Shown piece after piece: positions 34,707 to 44,367 of a stretch of 64,000 nucleotides of DNA. The position numbers were made by a program, and so were the translations under genes. The notes below the pieces were generated by a model. It saw only the letters and a program-made list of their open reading frames with translations, was not told the DNA's origin and did no database searches. This DNA comes from an uncultured Bacteroidales bacterium (lineage in GTDB: Bacteria; Bacteroidota; Bacteroidia; Bacteroidales; UBA932). The stretch covers positions 1 to 64,000 of the forward strand of contig CASFPH010000011.1 in assembly GCA_949296645.1 (NCBI GenBank), in the 5' to 3' direction. The first letter of the stretch is position 1. Each line of letters begins with the position of its first letter.

Positions 34707-35810
34707 ATGAGAAGAGTATTCAAAACATTTGCATTCGCCGCAGCTGTGGCAGTGGCGGCATGTTCCGGAAAACCTGGATATGTTATCACAGGTACGGTAG
34801 AAACTGGCGCTGACGGAGACATGGTTTTCCTTCAGGAAAGACAGGGCTGGAATTTTGTCAACCTTGATACCGCTGTTGTATCTGCCGGTCAGTTTACATT
34901 CGAAGGTGTACAGGAACTTCCTAAAAATGTATATCTTTCTTGCAAGACCGCTGAAAACAATGTGCTCAGGACAGATTTCTTCCTTGAAAACGGAAAATTG
35001 ACAGTAGAACTGAAGAAGGAAAACCCTTCTGTAAAGGGAACTGCAGTAAACGATGCATATCAGGCCGTTAAGGATCAGATCGCTGAAGTTTATCCAAAGA
35101 TGAGGGAACTTTCGATGGCTGCAAGGCAGGAAGGCCTTTCTGAAGGACAGAGGGATTCTATCTATGCCGAGTATGAAAAGCTCGACAACAGGATGTCCGA
35201 GATAAATCTCAATGCCGCAAAGGCAAACATTACAAATGCTGTTGGAGTTCATCTTCTCAAAAGCATATATTACGGTCTGAAGGTAGACGAACTTGATGCT
35301 CTTCTTTCACAGGTTCCTGAGTCTTTCAAGAGCGATGAGACTGTAGTAAAGATTCAGAAATATGCGAATGCTTTGAAAACCACAGCTGTAGGTCAGAAAT
35401 TCGTTGACTTTACAATGAAGGATCTTGAAGGCAAGGACGTGAAACTTTCCGATTATGTAGGAAAAGGCAAGGTTGTCGTTGTGGATTTCTGGGCTTCATG
35501 GTGCGGTCCATGCCGTGCAGGTATGCCTGCTCTGAAGGAACTTTACAAGAAGTACAAAGGTGACAAGTTCGAAATCGTAGGTGTTTCCCTTGACAAGGAA
35601 GAAGCTGCATGGAAGAAAGGTATCGAGGATCTCGGAATCAACTGGCCTCATATGTCAGACCTTAAATACTGGGATTGCGAAGGTGCACAGCTTTATGGAG
35701 TGAACGCCATTCCTCATCTCGTAGTTATGGACAAGGACGGTGTTATAGCAGCAAGGAATATCCATGGTGCTGAACTTGAAGCTAAAGTTAAGGAACTTAT
35801 AGCAAAATAA
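34707..35810 (+). CDS. TlpA/ResA-like thiol-disulfide lipoprotein with DUF4369-like N-domain
   Basis: A 367-residue envelope protein with lipobox VAACS (C19). Residues about 22-120 resemble the Bacteroidetes DUF4369 beta domain, a helical linker spans about 120-225, and a thioredoxin-fold domain (about 228-367) follows. The redox site is WCGPC (C266, C269), and the cis-Pro segment reads NAIPHLVV. It likely reduces disulfides in envelope proteins. The start at 34707 follows the promoter and gives a proper signal peptide. A strong terminator follows. Confidence 0.93.
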   Translation: MRRVFKTFAFAAAVAVAACSGKPGYVITGTVETGADGDMVFLQERQGWNFVNLDTAVVSAGQFTFEGVQELPKNVYLSCKTAENNVLRTDFFLENGKLTVELKKENPSVKGTAVNDAYQAVKDQIAEVYPKMRELSMAARQEGLSEGQRDSIYAEYEKLDNRMSEINLNAAKANITNAVGVHLLKSIYYGLKVDELDALLSQVPESFKSDETVVKIQKYANALKTTAVGQKFVDFTMKDLEGKDVKLSDYVGKGKVVVVDFWASWCGPCRAGMPALKELYKKYKGDKFEIVGVSLDKEEAAWKKGIEDLGINWPHMSDLKYWDCEGAQLYGVNAIPHLVVMDKDGVIAARNIHGAELEAKVKELIAK

Positions 35811-35848
35811 ATATTTTCAAAGGCCGTAGTACGGTCCGAATCTTATCA

Positions 35849-35881
35849 GAGGCTGTATCGTAATGTTTACGATGCGGCCTC
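35849..35881 (+). terminator. Terminator of the TlpA-like gene
   Basis: GAGGCTGTATCGTAA pairs with TTACGATGCGGCCTC (one mismatch and one wobble) with a 3-base loop, followed by TATTTCTTTTTCTTTTTT. Confidence 0.85.
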
Positions 35882-35931
35882 TATTTCTTTTTCTTTTTTG
35901 CAGGAACGGACTCTCTTCTTATCTTAGCGGT

Positions 35932-36309
35932 ATGAAAAAAAACAATATCCGGAATACCGTTTTTGTTCTACTGGGCAGCATATTTCTTGCTCTCGGTATT
36001 GCCGGCATATTCCTGCCGCTCCTTCCGACGACCCCTTTTCTTCTTCTGGCTGCTTCCCTGTATTTCAAGGGTTCTGAACGAATGTATAATCGGCTTATCT
36101 CGCACAAGCGCCTCGGACCGTATATCACGAATTTCAGGGAGAAGAAGGCTATCCCGTTGAGGGCCAAGATATATTCAGTCTCCCTCTTGTGGGCGACAAT
36201 GCTTTACTGTATATTATGCGTGGTTCCGTTTCCAGTAATCAAGGTCCTTCTTGTCATAGTGGCTGTTGCTGTGACATGGCACATATTGTCGTTCAGGACA
36301 CTGCGATGA
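35932..36309 (+). CDS. DUF454 (YbaN-like) small membrane protein
   Basis: A 125-residue inner-membrane protein of the YbaN family: helix 1 (about 8-28), the conserved PLLPTTPFLLLAA segment (about 29-41) leading into helix 2, a cytosolic stretch with RMYN..LISHKRLGPYI, then two C-terminal helices. No function is established for the family. The start is set at 35932; longer in-frame versions run back into the upstream terminator. Confidence 0.88.
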   Translation: MKKNNIRNTVFVLLGSIFLALGIAGIFLPLLPTTPFLLLAASLYFKGSERMYNRLISHKRLGPYITNFREKKAIPLRAKIYSVSLLWATMLYCILCVVPFPVIKVLLVIVAVAVTWHILSFRTLR

Positions 36310-36381
36310 TATGCCGTTTTGCCGTATGCAGGTACTTGAGGCATAATCGAACATTTCCTCTGTTGATATGTTATATTATAT

Positions 36382-36389
36382 TAATTTTG
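36382..36389 (+). promoter_or_regulatory. -7 box of patB
   Basis: TAATTTTG matches TAnnTTTG in a very AT-rich 127-base gap; the predicted leader is about 40 bases. No ideal -33 element is visible. Confidence 0.45.
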
Positions 36390-36436
36390 TTATGGTATAT
36401 TTTTATTGATCATATAAATCTAAATATTCGTGTATT

Positions 36437-37612
36437 ATGGAAAATGACTGTATATATGACAGGATTGTCGACCGCAGGGGTACTGACTGTGTAAAATGGG
36501 ATGATCTGAAAAACCGTTTCGGAAGGGAGGATCTTCTTCCTATGTGGGTGGCCGATATGGATTTCAAGACACCTGATTTCATTACCGACTCAATCCGTGA
36601 GATGCTCGACAGAGGGGTTCTTGGCTATACTTTCATACCTGATTCATGGTATGATTCGATAATTAGCTGGCTTGACAGGAGACATGCCTGGAAAATCAGG
36701 CGCGAATATCTTGCGTATGTTCCCGGGATTGTAAGAGGGCTTGCTTATGTGCTCAGGGCCTTTACAAAAGAGGGCGACAAGGTAATGGTCATGCCTCCGG
36801 TATATTTCCCGTTCTTCAATGTATCCATGAAAAGCGGACGTGAGGTGGTGTATTCTCCGCTGGTGATGGAAAACGGTACCATGAATATTGATTTCGACCG
36901 GTTCAGAAAGGATATTGCGGGATGCAAAGCGCTTATATTGTGTAACCCTCACAATCCCGGCGGCAGGGTGTGGACAGAGAATGAACTGAAAACCATAGCG
37001 GAAATAGCTTATGATAACGGTACCCTCGTGATTTCGGATGAGATACATGCCGACCTTACCCTCAAGCCTTACAGACATCATCCGTTCTCCATGGTTTCTG
37101 AAAAGGCTGCGGCAAATTCCGTTGTGATGATGGCTCCGAGCAAGGCTTTCAACATGCCGGGAATATCAAGTTCGTACTGTATTATAGAGGATGACCGTTT
37201 AAGGGAGATATTCAGGAAATATATGGATTCCGGTGATTTTGCCGAAGGTCACATGTTTGCCTACAGAACGGTCTCCGCAGCCTATGACAACGGGGCTGAA
37301 TGGCTGGACAGAACTTTGGAATATATTTCCGGAAACATAGATTATGTTGAGAGGTTTCTTGAGAATGAACTGCCTCAGGTGGGGATGATCAGACCGCAGG
37401 CCTCTTTCCTGATATTTCTTGACTGCAGAAAACTCGGACTTGACAGGGAAGGTCTTGATGCCCTGTTCCTTGACAAGGCGCATCTTGCCCTTAACAATGG
37501 TGCCATGTTCGGTGAGGGAGGAGAGGGTTTCATGAGACTAAATGTCGGTGTTCCGGCAAGCGTGCTTGAAAAAGCCATGCTGAGTCTGAAATCTGCTGTT
37601 CAGTCCCTGTAG
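36437..37612 (+). CDS. patB: PatB/MalY-type cystathionine beta-lyase
   Basis: A 391-residue PLP-dependent fold-type I enzyme. The PLP lysine is K236 in APSKAFNMPG. The N-terminal WVADMDF segment (about 37-43), CNPHNPGGRVW (about 172-182) and SDEIHADL are typical of the MalY/PatB group. It probably cleaves cystathionine or cysteine to pyruvate, ammonia and a thiol, including H2S. It is full length and single. Confidence 0.93.
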   Translation: MENDCIYDRIVDRRGTDCVKWDDLKNRFGREDLLPMWVADMDFKTPDFITDSIREMLDRGVLGYTFIPDSWYDSIISWLDRRHAWKIRREYLAYVPGIVRGLAYVLRAFTKEGDKVMVMPPVYFPFFNVSMKSGREVVYSPLVMENGTMNIDFDRFRKDIAGCKALILCNPHNPGGRVWTENELKTIAEIAYDNGTLVISDEIHADLTLKPYRHHPFSMVSEKAAANSVVMMAPSKAFNMPGISSSYCIIEDDRLREIFRKYMDSGDFAEGHMFAYRTVSAAYDNGAEWLDRTLEYISGNIDYVERFLENELPQVGMIRPQASFLIFLDCRKLGLDREGLDALFLDKAHLALNNGAMFGEGGEGFMRLNVGVPASVLEKAMLSLKSAVQSL

Positions 37613-37687
37613 GTGTGGCTTGACCGGACGTTTTAATAATTTCGTAACAAAAAGGATATAACTTTACGCCCTGATAAAGATTATCTT

Positions 37688-38961
37688 ATGAAAGTTAAAA
37701 CGGTTAAGGACTATCTGGCCAGAGATATCAGTTGGATGTATTTCAACAGACGCATATTGCAGGAGGCTTCCAGAGACAATGTTCCTCTTCTGGAAAGACT
37801 TGCTTTTCTGGGAATTTATTCGAACAATCTGGATGAGTTTTTCAGGGTAAGGGTGGCGACGCAGAGCAGAATCGCCGAATGTGAAGAAAAGGCGGCAAAA
37901 GCGGACAGGGAGGAATCACTTTCTGTGCTTAAATCCATAAACCGGCTCAATACAGAGTATTCCAGGGAATTCGAGCGTACGATCAGGGTACTTATGGATG
38001 AGCTCAGGAAAGAGAACATATATATCATAAATGATTCCGAGGCAGACGAGGAACAGTTGGCGTACATAAGGTCGTTTTATCGGGAGCGTCTCAACGGATT
38101 TGTACTTCCGGTGAGATTTTCGGCCATAAAGCATTTCGACATAGAGGCGGATGACAACATATATCTGGCGGTAAGGCTTCATAAGAAAGGGGCTGATAAA
38201 AGAAAGTACGAGTATGGATTTCTTGATCTTCCGGTGGCTTTGTGCGGCAGGTTCGTAAGGCTTCCTGACAGGGACGGAAAAAGCTATCTCATGTATCTTG
38301 ATGATGTGATAAGATGTTGTCTTCCGTTCATTTTCTGCGGACAGGAATATGAGAGTTATGAGGCTTATTCCTTCAAGTTCACTCGCGATGCGGAAATGGA
38401 TATAGATAACGACATGCGTAACGGTGTGCTTCAGAAGATATCCAAAGGATTGAAAAGCCGCAGGAAAGGGGAACCGCTCCGTGTGGTGTATGATGCTGCG
38501 ATGCCGGGAGGGCTGCTCAAGCAGCTTATGAAGGTGCTTGCTTTGGACAAACTGGATACGGTACTTGCCGGGGGACGTTATCATAATCACAAGGATCTGA
38601 TGGGATTCCCGGATTGCGGAAGAAAGGACCTGAAGTATCCGGTGTGGACTCCGCTTCTGAAAAAGGAGATTTCGGAGCCGGAAGAGAGTTTCATTGCCGG
38701 CATAAGGAAAAAGGACCGCTTCATACATGTACCTTACCATAGCTTCGATTCGTATATAAGGGTACTCCAGGAAGCGGCAATAAGTCCCGATTCATAAAAC
38801 TGATAAATGACGAAGTAAAAAACAGAAATGCCGGTAAACCTGCCTGGATTAAGGTGAAGGTCAATCATATAACTGATTCCGCCATCGTCAGGAAACTGTA
38901 TGAGGCGGCAGCGGCTGGAGTGTCAGTGGATCTACTTGTCAGGTTGGAATTAAATGGCTGA
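37688..38961 (+). pseudogene. ppk1: Polyphosphate kinase 1, broken by deletions
   Basis: The first 369 codons encode a normal PPK1 N-terminus: the DISWMYFNRRIL opening, SNNLDEFFRVRVA, and the HSFDSYIRVLQEAA segment. They end at TAA 38795-38797. A second frame (38794-38961) resumes with a piece matching the late C-terminal PPK1 domain (INDEVKNRNAGKPAWI, then a GVSVDLLVR end) and stops at TGA 38959-38961. About 150-170 residues between the pieces and some 100 at the C-terminus are missing compared with a 690-residue enzyme. The missing middle contains the phosphorylated histidine of characterised PPK1. Ppx downstream is intact. Confidence 0.92.
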
Positions 38962-38963
38962 AT

Positions 38964-39875
38964 ATGGAAATTTCAAGAAATTATGCAGCAATAGATATCG
39001 GTTCGAACGCTGTCAGGCTTCTTGTCAAGAAGGTGAGGGTGGAGGACGGTATCGCAGATTTTTCAAAGGAACTTCTTTTGCGTGTCCCGCTGCGTCTGGG
39101 TTTTGACGTCTTCGGGAACGGCAGGATTTCCAAGGAAAAATCGGACAATCTCAGGCGTCTCATGAAGGCGTACAGGCATCTGATGAAAATTTATGGTGTG
39201 GATGCGTACAGGGCATGTGCCACATCTGCCATGAGGGATGCTGAAAACGGGGCCGAAATAATAAAGAAGATAAAACGTGCCACAGGAATTGAAATAGAGA
39301 TCATAGACGGTCAGGAAGAGGCCCGCATGATATACAACAACCACATAGAGTGCCTTGAAGACAGGAACGGTTACTACATGTATGTAGATGTGGGAGGCGG
39401 AAGTACGGAAGTGAATCTTCTTGCGGGGGGCGAACTCATATATTCCAAATCGTTCAATATCGGGACCGTGCGTATCCTGACGGGCGGGGTTACCGAAGCT
39501 GCATGGCAATATATGAGGGACGAGATAGCCGCTCATGTGAAAGACATGCCTCCGATAAACATAATCGGTTCCGGAGGAAACATAAACAAACTTTTTAAAC
39601 TTATATATATAGCGAACAGAAAGAAAAAGCAGTTGCCTGTACATTCCCTTGAAAAGTTTCATGAAAGGATAGCACCCCTGACAAAAAATGAAAGGATGCG
39701 TCTGTACGGCATGAAACAGGACAGGGCGGATGTCATTGTCCCTGCTTCCGAAATTTTTCTGACTATAGCCGGAATACTTGGTTCGGAATACATCTATGTT
39801 CCGGAAATAGGACTTTCTGACGGTATTATTGATGCTTTATTTTATGCGGACAGGCAAAGTGGCTGTTTTTTTTGA
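38964..39875 (+). CDS. ppx: Exopolyphosphatase / Ppx-GppA phosphatase
   Basis: A 303-residue member of the Ppx/GppA family in the ASKHA fold. AIDIGSNAVRLLV (about 9-21) is the first phosphate loop, CATSAMRDAENG (about 85-96) and the YVDVGGGSTEVNLL block (about 139-152) follow, and IGSGGNINKL is near 194. It would release phosphate from polyphosphate or from guanosine pentaphosphate. It is the short form without the C-terminal HD-like domain. Its ATG is 2 bases after the last stop of the broken ppk1, so both were once an operon. Confidence 0.94.
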   Translation: MEISRNYAAIDIGSNAVRLLVKKVRVEDGIADFSKELLLRVPLRLGFDVFGNGRISKEKSDNLRRLMKAYRHLMKIYGVDAYRACATSAMRDAENGAEIIKKIKRATGIEIEIIDGQEEARMIYNNHIECLEDRNGYYMYVDVGGGSTEVNLLAGGELIYSKSFNIGTVRILTGGVTEAAWQYMRDEIAAHVKDMPPINIIGSGGNINKLFKLIYIANRKKKQLPVHSLEKFHERIAPLTKNERMRLYGMKQDRADVIVPASEIFLTIAGILGSEYIYVPEIGLSDGIIDALFYADRQSGCFF

Positions 39876-39883
39876 TATATTCG
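39876..39883 (+). promoter_or_regulatory. Possible -7 box of the alanine symporter gene
   Basis: TATATTCG, one mismatch from TAnnTTTG, 20 bases before the ATG at 39904. Confidence 0.35.
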
Positions 39884-39903
39884 CATAAATAAAAGCAGAA
39901 ATC

Positions 39904-41295
39904 ATGGATAAATTCGAAGCTATTGTCTCCTCGGTCACTTCTGCCTTATGGGGTTGGCCTACCATAGTGCTTTTGCTTGGTACACATCTTTTTCTTACTG
40001 TCCGTCTGCGTTTTCCGCAATTGCAGATATTCAAGGCAATCAGACTTTCCATAACCAAAGATCCCGATTCACACGGTGACGTGAGTCAGTTCGGGGCTCT
40101 TGCCACTTCCCTTGCCGCAACCATAGGTACCGGAAATATCATCGGAGTGGCGACGGCAATTTCCCTTGGAGGTCCTGGGGCTGTTTTGTGGTGCTGGATT
40201 ACCGGAGTATTCGGTATAGCTACAAAGTATTCTGAAGGACTGCTTGCAATAAAGTACCGCGTCCGTACTTCGGACGGCACTATGCTGGGAGGTCCGATGT
40301 ATGCTCTTGAAAGAGGACTGAAAATGAAGTGGCTGGCTGTCATATTCTGTGTCTTTACGGCAATAGCTGCACTTGGAATTGGCAATACGGTTCAGGCCAA
40401 TGCCATATCCACGCTCCTTTCCGAACCGGGACTTTTCGGAGCGTCTTTCGAGGGTATACCCGTATGGATTTCGGGGGCGGTAATGGCAATCATGGTGGCT
40501 TTGGTCATAATTTTCGGTGTGAAGGGTATTTCGAAGGTATGCGGGGCTCTGGTTCCTTTCATGGCAATATTCTATGTTCTCGGGTGTCTGGTGATAATTT
40601 TCATGAACTGGAATTTCATGGGAGAAACGATAAGGCTTATCGTATATTCGGCTTTTTCTCCGGAAGCCGCAGGAGGAGGTTTTGTCGGAACGGGAGTCAT
40701 GATGGCAGCCCGCTACGGTATTGCCAGAGGACTTTTCTCGAATGAATCCGGTATGGGGTCCGCACCTATTGTCGCGGCGGCGGCACAAACACGAAATCCG
40801 GTAAGGCAGGCTCTTGTTTCTTCAACTGCAACATTTTGGGATACTGTCATCGTTTGTGCGCTTACTGGTCTGGTTCTTGTAAGCAGTATAGTTGCCCATC
40901 CGGATATAAATTATTCCGACGGGGCAAGGCTTACCCAGTATGCTTTCGGAAAAATCCCGTATGCCGGATCTCTCATCCTGACGATAGGTCTTGTGACATT
41001 CGCCTTTTCTACCATTCTGGGATGGTCGTATTATGCGGAACGTGCAATAGAATATCTTGCAGGCAAGAAGGTCATTGTCGTCTATCGCATACTGTGGGTG
41101 CTACTTGTATTTGCCGGAGCAGTGCTTGACCTTTCTCTGGTATGGGACATTGCTGACGGAACGAATGCCTTGATGGCAATACCGAATCTCGTTGCCCTGC
41201 TTCTGCTGAGCGGCGTCGTTGTGAAGGAGACAAGGAAGTATCTCTGGAGCAACCGTCTGGATGATTATGATACAACTGAAATACCTCAGAAATAA
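39904..41295 (+). CDS. Sodium:alanine symporter (AGCS family)
   Basis: A 463-residue AGCS transporter with about 11 helices in a LeuT-like fold. Signature stretches include ATSLAATIGTGNIIGVATAI (about 67-86), GGPMYALERGL (about 128-138) and the GLFSNESGMGSAPI block (about 276-289). It takes up alanine or glycine with Na+. The M64 lipoprotein gene follows after 14 bases, so uptake of amino acids and envelope proteolysis may be co-expressed. Confidence 0.95.
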   Translation: MDKFEAIVSSVTSALWGWPTIVLLLGTHLFLTVRLRFPQLQIFKAIRLSITKDPDSHGDVSQFGALATSLAATIGTGNIIGVATAISLGGPGAVLWCWITGVFGIATKYSEGLLAIKYRVRTSDGTMLGGPMYALERGLKMKWLAVIFCVFTAIAALGIGNTVQANAISTLLSEPGLFGASFEGIPVWISGAVMAIMVALVIIFGVKGISKVCGALVPFMAIFYVLGCLVIIFMNWNFMGETIRLIVYSAFSPEAAGGGFVGTGVMMAARYGIARGLFSNESGMGSAPIVAAAAQTRNPVRQALVSSTATFWDTVIVCALTGLVLVSSIVAHPDINYSDGARLTQYAFGKIPYAGSLILTIGLVTFAFSTILGWSYYAERAIEYLAGKKVIVVYRILWVLLVFAGAVLDLSLVWDIADGTNALMAIPNLVALLLLSGVVVKETRKYLWSNRLDDYDTTEIPQK

Positions 41296-41309
41296 AATAA
41301 CGGAATTAT

Positions 41310-43253
41310 ATGTCAAGATCATACGTATTATTGATTGTATTGATTTTCGGCCTTGCCGGATGTGTCCGTTCCAAGGGACCGAGTGAATATGAAAAGGAAA
41401 TCGCAAGACAGAAGGAAATCCTTGTCGAGTTTTACAACAAGGCCGGAGGGGATTCCTGGAAGAACAATGAAAACTGGAATTCGGACAAGGATCTTTCAGA
41501 ATGGTATGGCGTAAAAATGTCCGGCGGCAAGGTTACCGGAATAGAGCTTTCTGAAAATTCGCTTACTGGAGAACTTACTAAAAGGATTGCTGAATTGACA
41601 GACCTTGAAGTACTCGACCTTTCTTTCAATGAACTGAGCGGGAGTATACCGGCCTCTATTGGGAGCCTTAAGAAAATCAGGAAACTTGTCCTCGGGGGAA
41701 ATTACTTTTCCGGAACGATTCCGAGTGAGATAACTTCTGCATCGTGGTGGCAGAGTTGCGGCTGGCTTTGTCTTGATCAGCACAACGGATTGTCGTTTAC
41801 TTCGTTGAATCTTGAAATTCCTGAATTTGTTTATGTCGCTTCTGACGGAACTTCCGTCAACAGCAACTCCGTTTCAAATGCCAAGGTAACCGTATATTAT
41901 TTCTGGACTACATACGACGGATACAGCGATTCCTTTCATGAGAGTATGTCCGGATGGTATTCCGACTACAAGGATAAGGGATTGCAGGTGGTAGGTGTGT
42001 GTCTCGACGGGAAGACTGAGCCGGAAAAGGCACTTTCCGCGGTGAACAAGTACGGGATGGACTGGCCCATGATTTCTGAATATATCTATGAATTGTCTGT
42101 ACTTTATGTGCCGACGGTAATGGCTTTCGATAATGAAGGAAAGCTGATATTCCATTCCGCTATTTATGAAAGGAAAACATTGGGAACTTTTCTCAAGACA
42201 AGGCTTGACGGCGATTTTTATGTTTCTTCCGATTTTTCCGCCGATGGAAAGTACCATGTCCTCAATACTGCGACCCTGGGCAGGGGAATCGACATAGTCC
42301 TGATGGGAGACGCCTTTTCGGACAGGCAGATAGCCGACGGAAGTTATGGTGAACTTATGAAGAAGGCGGCTGATTTGTTCTTTTCGATAGAACCCTATTC
42401 TTCTTTCAGACAATATTTCAATGTATATTATATCGATGCCGTTTCGAAGAACGAAGGTATTGTAGCGGGTGGCGAAACCGCTCTTTCTACAACATTCGGG
42501 GCAGGAACACAGGTCGGGGGAAATGATGAAAAATGTATGGAATATGCTTCAGGCATACCGTCTCTGGCATCGGATGATTCGCGTATGAATGAAATACTGA
42601 TAATAGTCATAATAAATTCCGAAAATTATGCAGGTACCTGTTATATGAGTGTGCCGACGAATCTCAAGGGGGACTACGGCAGGGGCTCCGGAATAGCCTA
42701 TCTTCCTAAAGGAACTTCCGATGAGGTGATGGGGCAGCTTATTCACCATGAAGCGGGCGGACACGGCTTTTCCAAACTGATGGACGAGTATTTTACTGTA
42801 GGTACCATCCCGCAGAGCAAAATAGACGAATATCGCGGATTCTATTCGGATTACGGATGGGGAAGGAACGTCGATTTTACATCTGATCCGGCAGAAGTGA
42901 TATGGAGCAAATTCATTGTGGATGCGAGGTACTTGTCCGAGAAAATAGGAGTTTACGAAGGTTCCTGTACGTATGTATATGGTGCTTACAGACCAACCGA
43001 TTACAGCATAATGCGTAATAATACCGGCGGGTTCAACGCTCCCTCAAGAGAGGCTATATACAACAGGATATGCAAGCTTGCATTCGGTTCTTCCTGGACT
43101 TTCGATTATGAGGATTTTGTCACATGGGATGAAATTAACAGGACCAAGTCTGCGGTTTCCTGGTCAGGAAAATCTGCGGTTCCGGCAGAAGAAATGCCCG
43201 CACCTCCTGTACTGCTGAACAGATCTTGGAAGAACGGGCGTTTCGAATATTAG
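41310..43253 (+). CDS. LRR / thioredoxin-like / M64 metallopeptidase lipoprotein
   Basis: A 647-residue surface or periplasmic lipoprotein (lipobox GLAGC, C18). Residues about 25-135 hold plant-type leucine-rich repeats (LSENSLTGEL, LSFNELSGSIP, LGGNYFSGTIP). Residues about 175-305 have a thioredoxin-like pattern (VYYFWTTY, VVGVCLD, YVPTVMAF) but lack the CxxC pair. Residues about 315-640 are an M64 (IgA-peptidase-like) domain with the zinc pattern HEAGGH (480-485) followed by LMDEY. One more residue separates E and H than in HExxH. It may degrade host or dietary glycoproteins. Confidence 0.88.
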   Translation: MSRSYVLLIVLIFGLAGCVRSKGPSEYEKEIARQKEILVEFYNKAGGDSWKNNENWNSDKDLSEWYGVKMSGGKVTGIELSENSLTGELTKRIAELTDLEVLDLSFNELSGSIPASIGSLKKIRKLVLGGNYFSGTIPSEITSASWWQSCGWLCLDQHNGLSFTSLNLEIPEFVYVASDGTSVNSNSVSNAKVTVYYFWTTYDGYSDSFHESMSGWYSDYKDKGLQVVGVCLDGKTEPEKALSAVNKYGMDWPMISEYIYELSVLYVPTVMAFDNEGKLIFHSAIYERKTLGTFLKTRLDGDFYVSSDFSADGKYHVLNTATLGRGIDIVLMGDAFSDRQIADGSYGELMKKAADLFFSIEPYSSFRQYFNVYYIDAVSKNEGIVAGGETALSTTFGAGTQVGGNDEKCMEYASGIPSLASDDSRMNEILIIVIINSENYAGTCYMSVPTNLKGDYGRGSGIAYLPKGTSDEVMGQLIHHEAGGHGFSKLMDEYFTVGTIPQSKIDEYRGFYSDYGWGRNVDFTSDPAEVIWSKFIVDARYLSEKIGVYEGSCTYVYGAYRPTDYSIMRNNTGGFNAPSREAIYNRICKLAFGSSWTFDYEDFVTWDEINRTKSAVSWSGKSAVPAEEMPAPPVLLNRSWKNGRFEY

Positions 43254-43260
43254 GTCCGGT

Positions 43261-44355
43261 TTATTTAATCTTGATGTATGTGACAGGCTGGCGCATGACT
43301 TCATCAAGCGGCATGTCAGTGTATTTTACCTTTGAGAAATCTATTGTCTTGAGGTCAATGCATCTGATAGAGCTGTTGTACATTGTCCTGTAGTATATCT
43401 TCAGATTATACATGTCGGTTGCTGAAGTCCATTGTGTTGCGCTCGGTATATCGGCTGGAATTTCGCCGGCTCCGAATTCAACTCCCATCGGTATGTCGAA
43501 GTTGTTGAGTATCTGGAAAGCCTGAAGTGCCGCCGATTCTTCGTCTTTCTGTGCAGGAGCGGTATTCTGGAAGAATGCGGCCCTGACGAACCTTGAAGGC
43601 GGTGTCACGTCTCCAGGTATTCCGAGGAAGCCGCTTCCGGCCCCGAATGCGTTCAGATTCATTTCTCCTATTTTCTGAGGTTTTGCACCTCCAGGATACA
43701 GGTTGACATAGTTGTTGAGGTTTGTCATCTGCCACCTGAAATCCGGAGAGTTTGTAAGAACCCCGATTCCGTCTTCATGGAAATTGGTCTTGCCGTCGAT
43801 TATCTCGATTATCATCTGTTTGCCGCTTTTATCGGTTATTCTCCAGTGAATTGTGGATGCTCTGGGATCTATCGCAATCACATGTACGTTTTTCATGCCT
43901 TCCTTTACTTCCTCCACAGTTTTGAAATTGCCGAGGATCCATGATACAAGCTGCAGATCGGCTATGCTGCTTTCCTTCAGGCATTCGTCATAGTCTTCAT
44001 ATTTGCCGTAGCCGGGAAAGTAGAACAAACCTGCGGAAAGTCCTGCTTCGTTTATGCCTTCGGCCACGAACTCCTTCATCTCTACTGAAAGTCCTACGTA
44101 TCCGTAACGTGCTGAAAACCGCATTCCTTCTGTCTTTCCGCCAGGAGTCATGGACTGTTGTGCGTATCCTCTCGGTACGACTACATATCGGCTGTTCAGA
44201 TTGCTTCCTCCCCATTCAATGGTACGTGCCGGAACAAGTTTCCCGTCAACTGTTTTCAATGTTATTCCTGTGCAGGCGTCGGCTCTGACTGCCGATAATG
44301 CAATCGCTGACGTTATGGCTGCAATTCCGAAAAATGTTCTTAATCCTGATTTCAT
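43261..44355 (-). CDS. Choloylglycine hydrolase-like (bile salt hydrolase / penicillin V acylase) secreted enzyme
   Basis: A 364-residue Ntn-hydrolase with a signal peptide cleaved before C28 (VRADA then CTGI), exposing the N-terminal nucleophile cysteine. Arg/Glu of ARTIEW (about 42-47) and the later NSPDFRWQ region (about 205-212) match the family active site. Bacteroidetes members are periplasmic bile salt hydrolases or penicillin V acylases; motif reading cannot separate these. It is convergent with the M64 gene with a 7-base gap, and 12 bases downstream of the GNAT gene. Confidence 0.92.
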   Translation of the reverse strand: MKSGLRTFFGIAAITSAIALSAVRADACTGITLKTVDGKLVPARTIEWGGSNLNSRYVVVPRGYAQQSMTPGGKTEGMRFSARYGYVGLSVEMKEFVAEGINEAGLSAGLFYFPGYGKYEDYDECLKESSIADLQLVSWILGNFKTVEEVKEGMKNVHVIAIDPRASTIHWRITDKSGKQMIIEIIDGKTNFHEDGIGVLTNSPDFRWQMTNLNNYVNLYPGGAKPQKIGEMNLNAFGAGSGFLGIPGDVTPPSRFVRAAFFQNTAPAQKDEESAALQAFQILNNFDIPMGVEFGAGEIPADIPSATQWTSATDMYNLKIYYRTMYNSSIRCIDLKTIDFSKVKYTDMPLDEVMRQPVTYIKIK

Positions 44356-44367
44356 GATATTGAAGTT

